This document shows, piece by piece, positions 60,743 to 64,000 of a stretch of 64,000 nucleotides of DNA. Source of the DNA: Sclerodactyla briareus (taxonomy: Eukaryota; Echinodermata; Holothuroidea; Dendrochirotida; Sclerodactylidae); the NCBI GenBank assembly GCA_026419785.1, contig JAODTK010004666.1, forward strand, positions 289,501 through 353,500, written 5' to 3'. The stretch's first letter is position 1, and each line of letters starts with the position of its first letter. Both the position numbers and the translations under genes were made by a program. The notes beneath the pieces were generated by a model. The model saw nothing but the letters and a program-made list of their open reading frames with translations. It had not been told where the DNA came from and ran no database searches.

Positions 60743-63700
60743 TAAATCCCCGCCAAAAAGTAGTTGGAACAAAACTGCACGTACATGCCATACCCCCGCG
60801 CCCCCGATCAATGTTGAAGTCATTAGTGTCATTCTAGCGTAAGAAAACATTCCCACATTGAAAAGGGGGGAGGGGGTCTGCCGCATGGTCTCCGGCCAAA
60901 TCGACTGTCCCAGCTCCAAATACGGTTTTACGGGAAGGTTGTGCCAACAATTTTGGCGGGGATTGTACGGCATTTATATTATGAGTAGCGTTACGCGGGT
61001 AGGGGAGAACACACACAGCCAGTACCGACAATTATCGTGATTTGAAAGTGGTGAACTTTACCATGTATTTTTCTGGTCTATTACCAAAGTCGAAACAGAA
61101 CTCAATGTACAGAGTCATCGGCACTCACTTGGCACACATGTGACGTCATCGTTACACTGATAAAATTGATCTGTAAGGACGCCCTCTGAAGGAAAAGTTC
61201 GGTGATGGTACAATATAGCAAACAGCAACCAAACTGGAGACGTTCGTGGTGGCGCTAAATACGGTAATCCCAGGAAACACATTGATGGTTTACATTAGGG
61301 TTGACCCTAACATTATGACGGACCAGCCACAGTCAGTGGGTTCATGAAATATCATTAACATATTGCGACCATCCTGTAGGACATTGTGAGTGTCGTGGAA
61401 TAGATCAGAGGACCCTACGAGTGTAAAAATGAGATGGTTTAAAGGACGCGGAAACACCATGGTATATACGTATAAAGGTTCGGGCAATATACCAAGCTTC
61501 CTTCATTAGTATTCATTGTGAGGTTTACCCCTAAAGGTAATGTACATGTAAAGCCACGTTAATGGTAAAGCATCTTTTGGGTTACATTAAATCCTGGCAT
61601 GTTAACAGGAATAATTAAGGATCTTACTTTATTATCTACATTGAGGTTACTAATCCACGCACATGTATGTCATGATGTGTGGACAAAATATTTAACAGGG
61701 CAATTCTAATCACTAATAAGTCGCTTCGTAAATAAGTCCCCCGCATGCCATATAGGGTAATGAAATTAGTAAACAGTTATTTTGTCCTTCGTAGTCGCCT
61801 TGTACTACGGGTGGGAAGCCCACACACATTTGTATTCAACCCAATCTATCATGACCGGGGAATTGTTAGCCTGTCGCCTGCGCCAAGAAGCACCGCACCA
61901 TCAAATGACCTCAGGTAACCCCCCCCCCCCCCCACCCCCCATAAGAGACCGAACCGAGAGCGAACGGTTATTATACCTTCGATCGTAGCAATAAACGACC
62001 ACCCCTGTACCACAATATACACGCTCCCCGCCCTTTTCCCATCCCAACCCCTACGTTAAATGAGTTGAAATGAAATTGTTGACCACGCCATGGGATCCTC
62101 TGGATGTGTCGCACTCACAGTTGTGGACTGGTTATGCCATTGTGATCTTGTTTATATGACATGTGCTGACAACTGCATTTATTAATCTTTTCCAAAACCC
62201 CGTATTACTGACAATGAGTGTTAAAAATTTCTTTATTGCTCACGCCATGCTCATAAAAAAAATAGCCCGTGCCGAACCTGGTTAAGAGGGGCAACAGCGT
62301 GTGGTCATGTACCCTGAGTAGGATTTAGGGTAGGCCGTGCTACAATCCCCGCCAAAAAGTAGGTGGAACAAAACTGCACGTACAGCCAAACCCCCGCCGC
62401 CCCGAGCTAATGTGAATGTTATTAGTGTCATCTATCGTAAGAAAACATTTCCCCACATTGAAACGGGGGAGGGGGTCTGCCGCATGGTCTCGGCCAAATC
62501 GACGTCCCAGCTCCAATAAGGTATTACGGAAACGGTTTGTGCCAACAATTTGGCTGCCGGGGATTGTAGCTAGTTATATATGAGTAGCGTTACGCGGGTA
62601 TGGTGAGGAGAACCACAAGCATTACGACAATTATCGCTGATTGCAAGGGTGAACCTTACCAATGGATTCCCTGGTTTATTACAAGTCGAAAACATGAACC
62701 TGACCGAGGTCATCTGCACTCCACTGGCATGCATGTGAGCATCGTTACACTGATAAAATTGATTGTAAGACGACGCCCCTCTTAAGGAAAAGTGCGGGTG
62801 GTACAATATGCAACAGCCAACCAAACTGGAGACGTTCAGTTGAGTGGCGCTAAATACGAATCCCAGGAACATGATGTTTACATATGGTTACCCTAACATT
62901 ATGACGACAGCCACAGTCAGTGGGTTCCTGAAATATCATTAATTATTTGCGACCCTCTGTAGGACATTGTGAGTGTCAGGAATAGCTCAGAGACCCTACG
63001 CGTGTAAAAATGAAGATGGTAAAGACGGTAAACCTTTACGATATACTGTATAAAGTTCGGGCATTAACAGAAAGCTTCCTCAGTAGTATTCCAGTAGGGT
63101 ACCCCTATAGTTAATGTACATGGTAAAGCCACGAATGGTAAAGCCTCTTTTGGTTTACATTAAATCCGCATGTTAACAGGAATACTTAAGATTTTTTACT
63201 TTATATCACAGTGAGGTTACTAAAACCACGACATTTATGTATTATGTGTGGACAAAATAGTTAAAAAAAGTCAATTCATCACTAATAGTCGTTCGTAATA
63301 AGTCCCCCGCATGCCATTTATAGTATGGACTAGAAATTAGTAAACAGTTAATTTTGTCCCTCGTAGGCGCACTTGTACTACTGGTGGGAAAGCCACACAT
63401 TTGTATTCAACCCAATCTATCATGAACGGGGAATTGTAGCCTGAGCTGCGCCCAGAAGCACCGCCATCAACTAGTCAGGTACCCCGCCCCCCACACCCCC
63501 CATAGAGACCGGAACCGAGAGCGGAACGACATTCGACATTCTATCTGTATAGCAAATTAAACGCCACCTGTACCCCAATATACAACTCCCCCGCCCCTTC
63601 CCCATCCCAACCCCTACTTTGAATGAGTTGAAAGGAATTATTATTGCCACGCCATAGGATCCTCTGGGATGGCGCTCACAGTTGGGACGTTGTTAATGCC

Positions 63701-64000
63701 ATTGTGATTTGTACTTGACATGCTTCTGGACAATGAATTTATTAATTTCTTTCCAAACCCCGTTATGACAATGAGCGTTAAAAATTCTTTATCTGCCTCA
63801 CGCATGCATCATAAAAACAAATAGCCCGTGCGACACGGTTAAGAGGGCAACAGTGTGGTCATGTACCATTGAGTACGGAATAGGTAGGCCGTGTGGCTAC
63901 AATCCCCGCCAAAAAAGTAGTTGGAAACAAAACTGCACGTACATGCCATACCCCCGCGCCCCCGATTCCATGTTGAATGTCATTAGTGTTCATTCTATCG
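60743..64000 (+). repeat. Tandem array, ~1.57-kb unit, two full copies plus a third at the window end
   Basis: The unit start 'aatccccgccaaaaagtag' occurs at about 60747, 62346 and 63901, giving periods of about 1599 and 1555 bp. The two full units align over their length: 'gagtagcgttacgcgggta' at 60980 and 62581, 'aaactggagacgttc' at 61230 and 62822, 'gtgaggttactaa' at 61643 and 63210, 'agtcccccgcatgccat' at 61735 and 63302, 'ccgaaccgagagcg' near 61950 and 63511. Single-base indels are frequent, including between C-runs. No coding capacity is shared between units. The third unit runs off the window, so the copy number is unknown. Confidence 0.92.
61919..61940. repeat. C-run within the first tandem unit
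   Basis: The proline-rich frame at 61782-61988 comes from this run. The equivalent position in the second unit (63481-63501) is shorter and interrupted. Confidence 0.8.

Noticed and set aside
61782-61988. Proline-rich 68-codon frame
   Set aside because: Created by a C-run and not kept in the second tandem unit.
1-64000. CRISPR array or bacterial operons
   Set aside because: No short regularly spaced identical repeats with unique spacers and no operon-like gene packing; the content is that of an animal genome.

Overview
The window looks like non-coding, transposon-dominated nuclear DNA from a multicellular animal, most likely a marine invertebrate. The reasons are: no bacterial-style dense gene layout, frequent microsatellites and minisatellites, LINE, SINE-like and DNA-transposon remnants, a Polinton/Maverick-type DNA polymerase, and a large multi-copy protein family that I know only from animal genomes. 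I cannot name the phylum from sequence alone. Recognisable coding stretches are interrupted by single-base frameshifts every few tens of codons, and related repeat copies differ by many one-base indels. This fits old, decayed elements, an uncorrected long-read assembly, or both. No intact host gene can be defended.

Layout. 1-14 kb: unrecognised sequence with a ~208-bp tandem array (2.1-3.4 kb), a tRNA-like SINE candidate (5.07 kb), short copies of a dispersed 3' module (1.2 and 6.2 kb), (ATCT)n and (TG)n microsatellites (7.4-7.8 kb), and a coding-like minus-strand segment (9.7-10.6 kb). 14.28-19.11 kb: the best coding region, a frameshifted minus-strand copy of a ~1500-residue animal protein family with an N-terminal Cys/His region, a central conserved domain, a RDTDV motif and a Cys-rich tail. 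22.05-23.66 kb: a non-autonomous DNA transposon with ~85-bp terminal inverted repeats starting CAGGGGCGT. 24.3-24.8 kb: a minisatellite. 28.6-31.7 kb: copy A of an RT-less LINE derivative that retains endonuclease sequence. 33.1-33.8 kb: two tandem members of a dispersed repeat also seen at 7.5 and 38.2 kb. 34.87-35.11 kb: a possible CARD (death-fold) coding segment, minus strand. 35.8-36.4 kb: a ~113-bp tandem array. 42.6-42.9 kb: a possible LTR. 47.45-50.54 kb: copy B of the RT-less LINE. 50.54-59.1 kb: a broken Polinton: a hydrophobic accessory protein on the minus strand, a family-B polymerase start on the plus strand at 52.36-52.84 kb, 5.1 kb of foreign repeats, then the polymerase catalytic part at 57.98-59.1 kb, with its catalytic residues replaced. 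59.9-60.74 kb: LINE reverse-transcriptase tail, running directly into a ~1.57-kb tandem array that continues past the window end.

The genes do not form a pathway; the window is a nest of mobile elements. The items most worth following are the 14-19 kb gene, the catalytically altered polymerase, the matched pair of RT-less LINEs and the 1.57-kb array born at a LINE junction.
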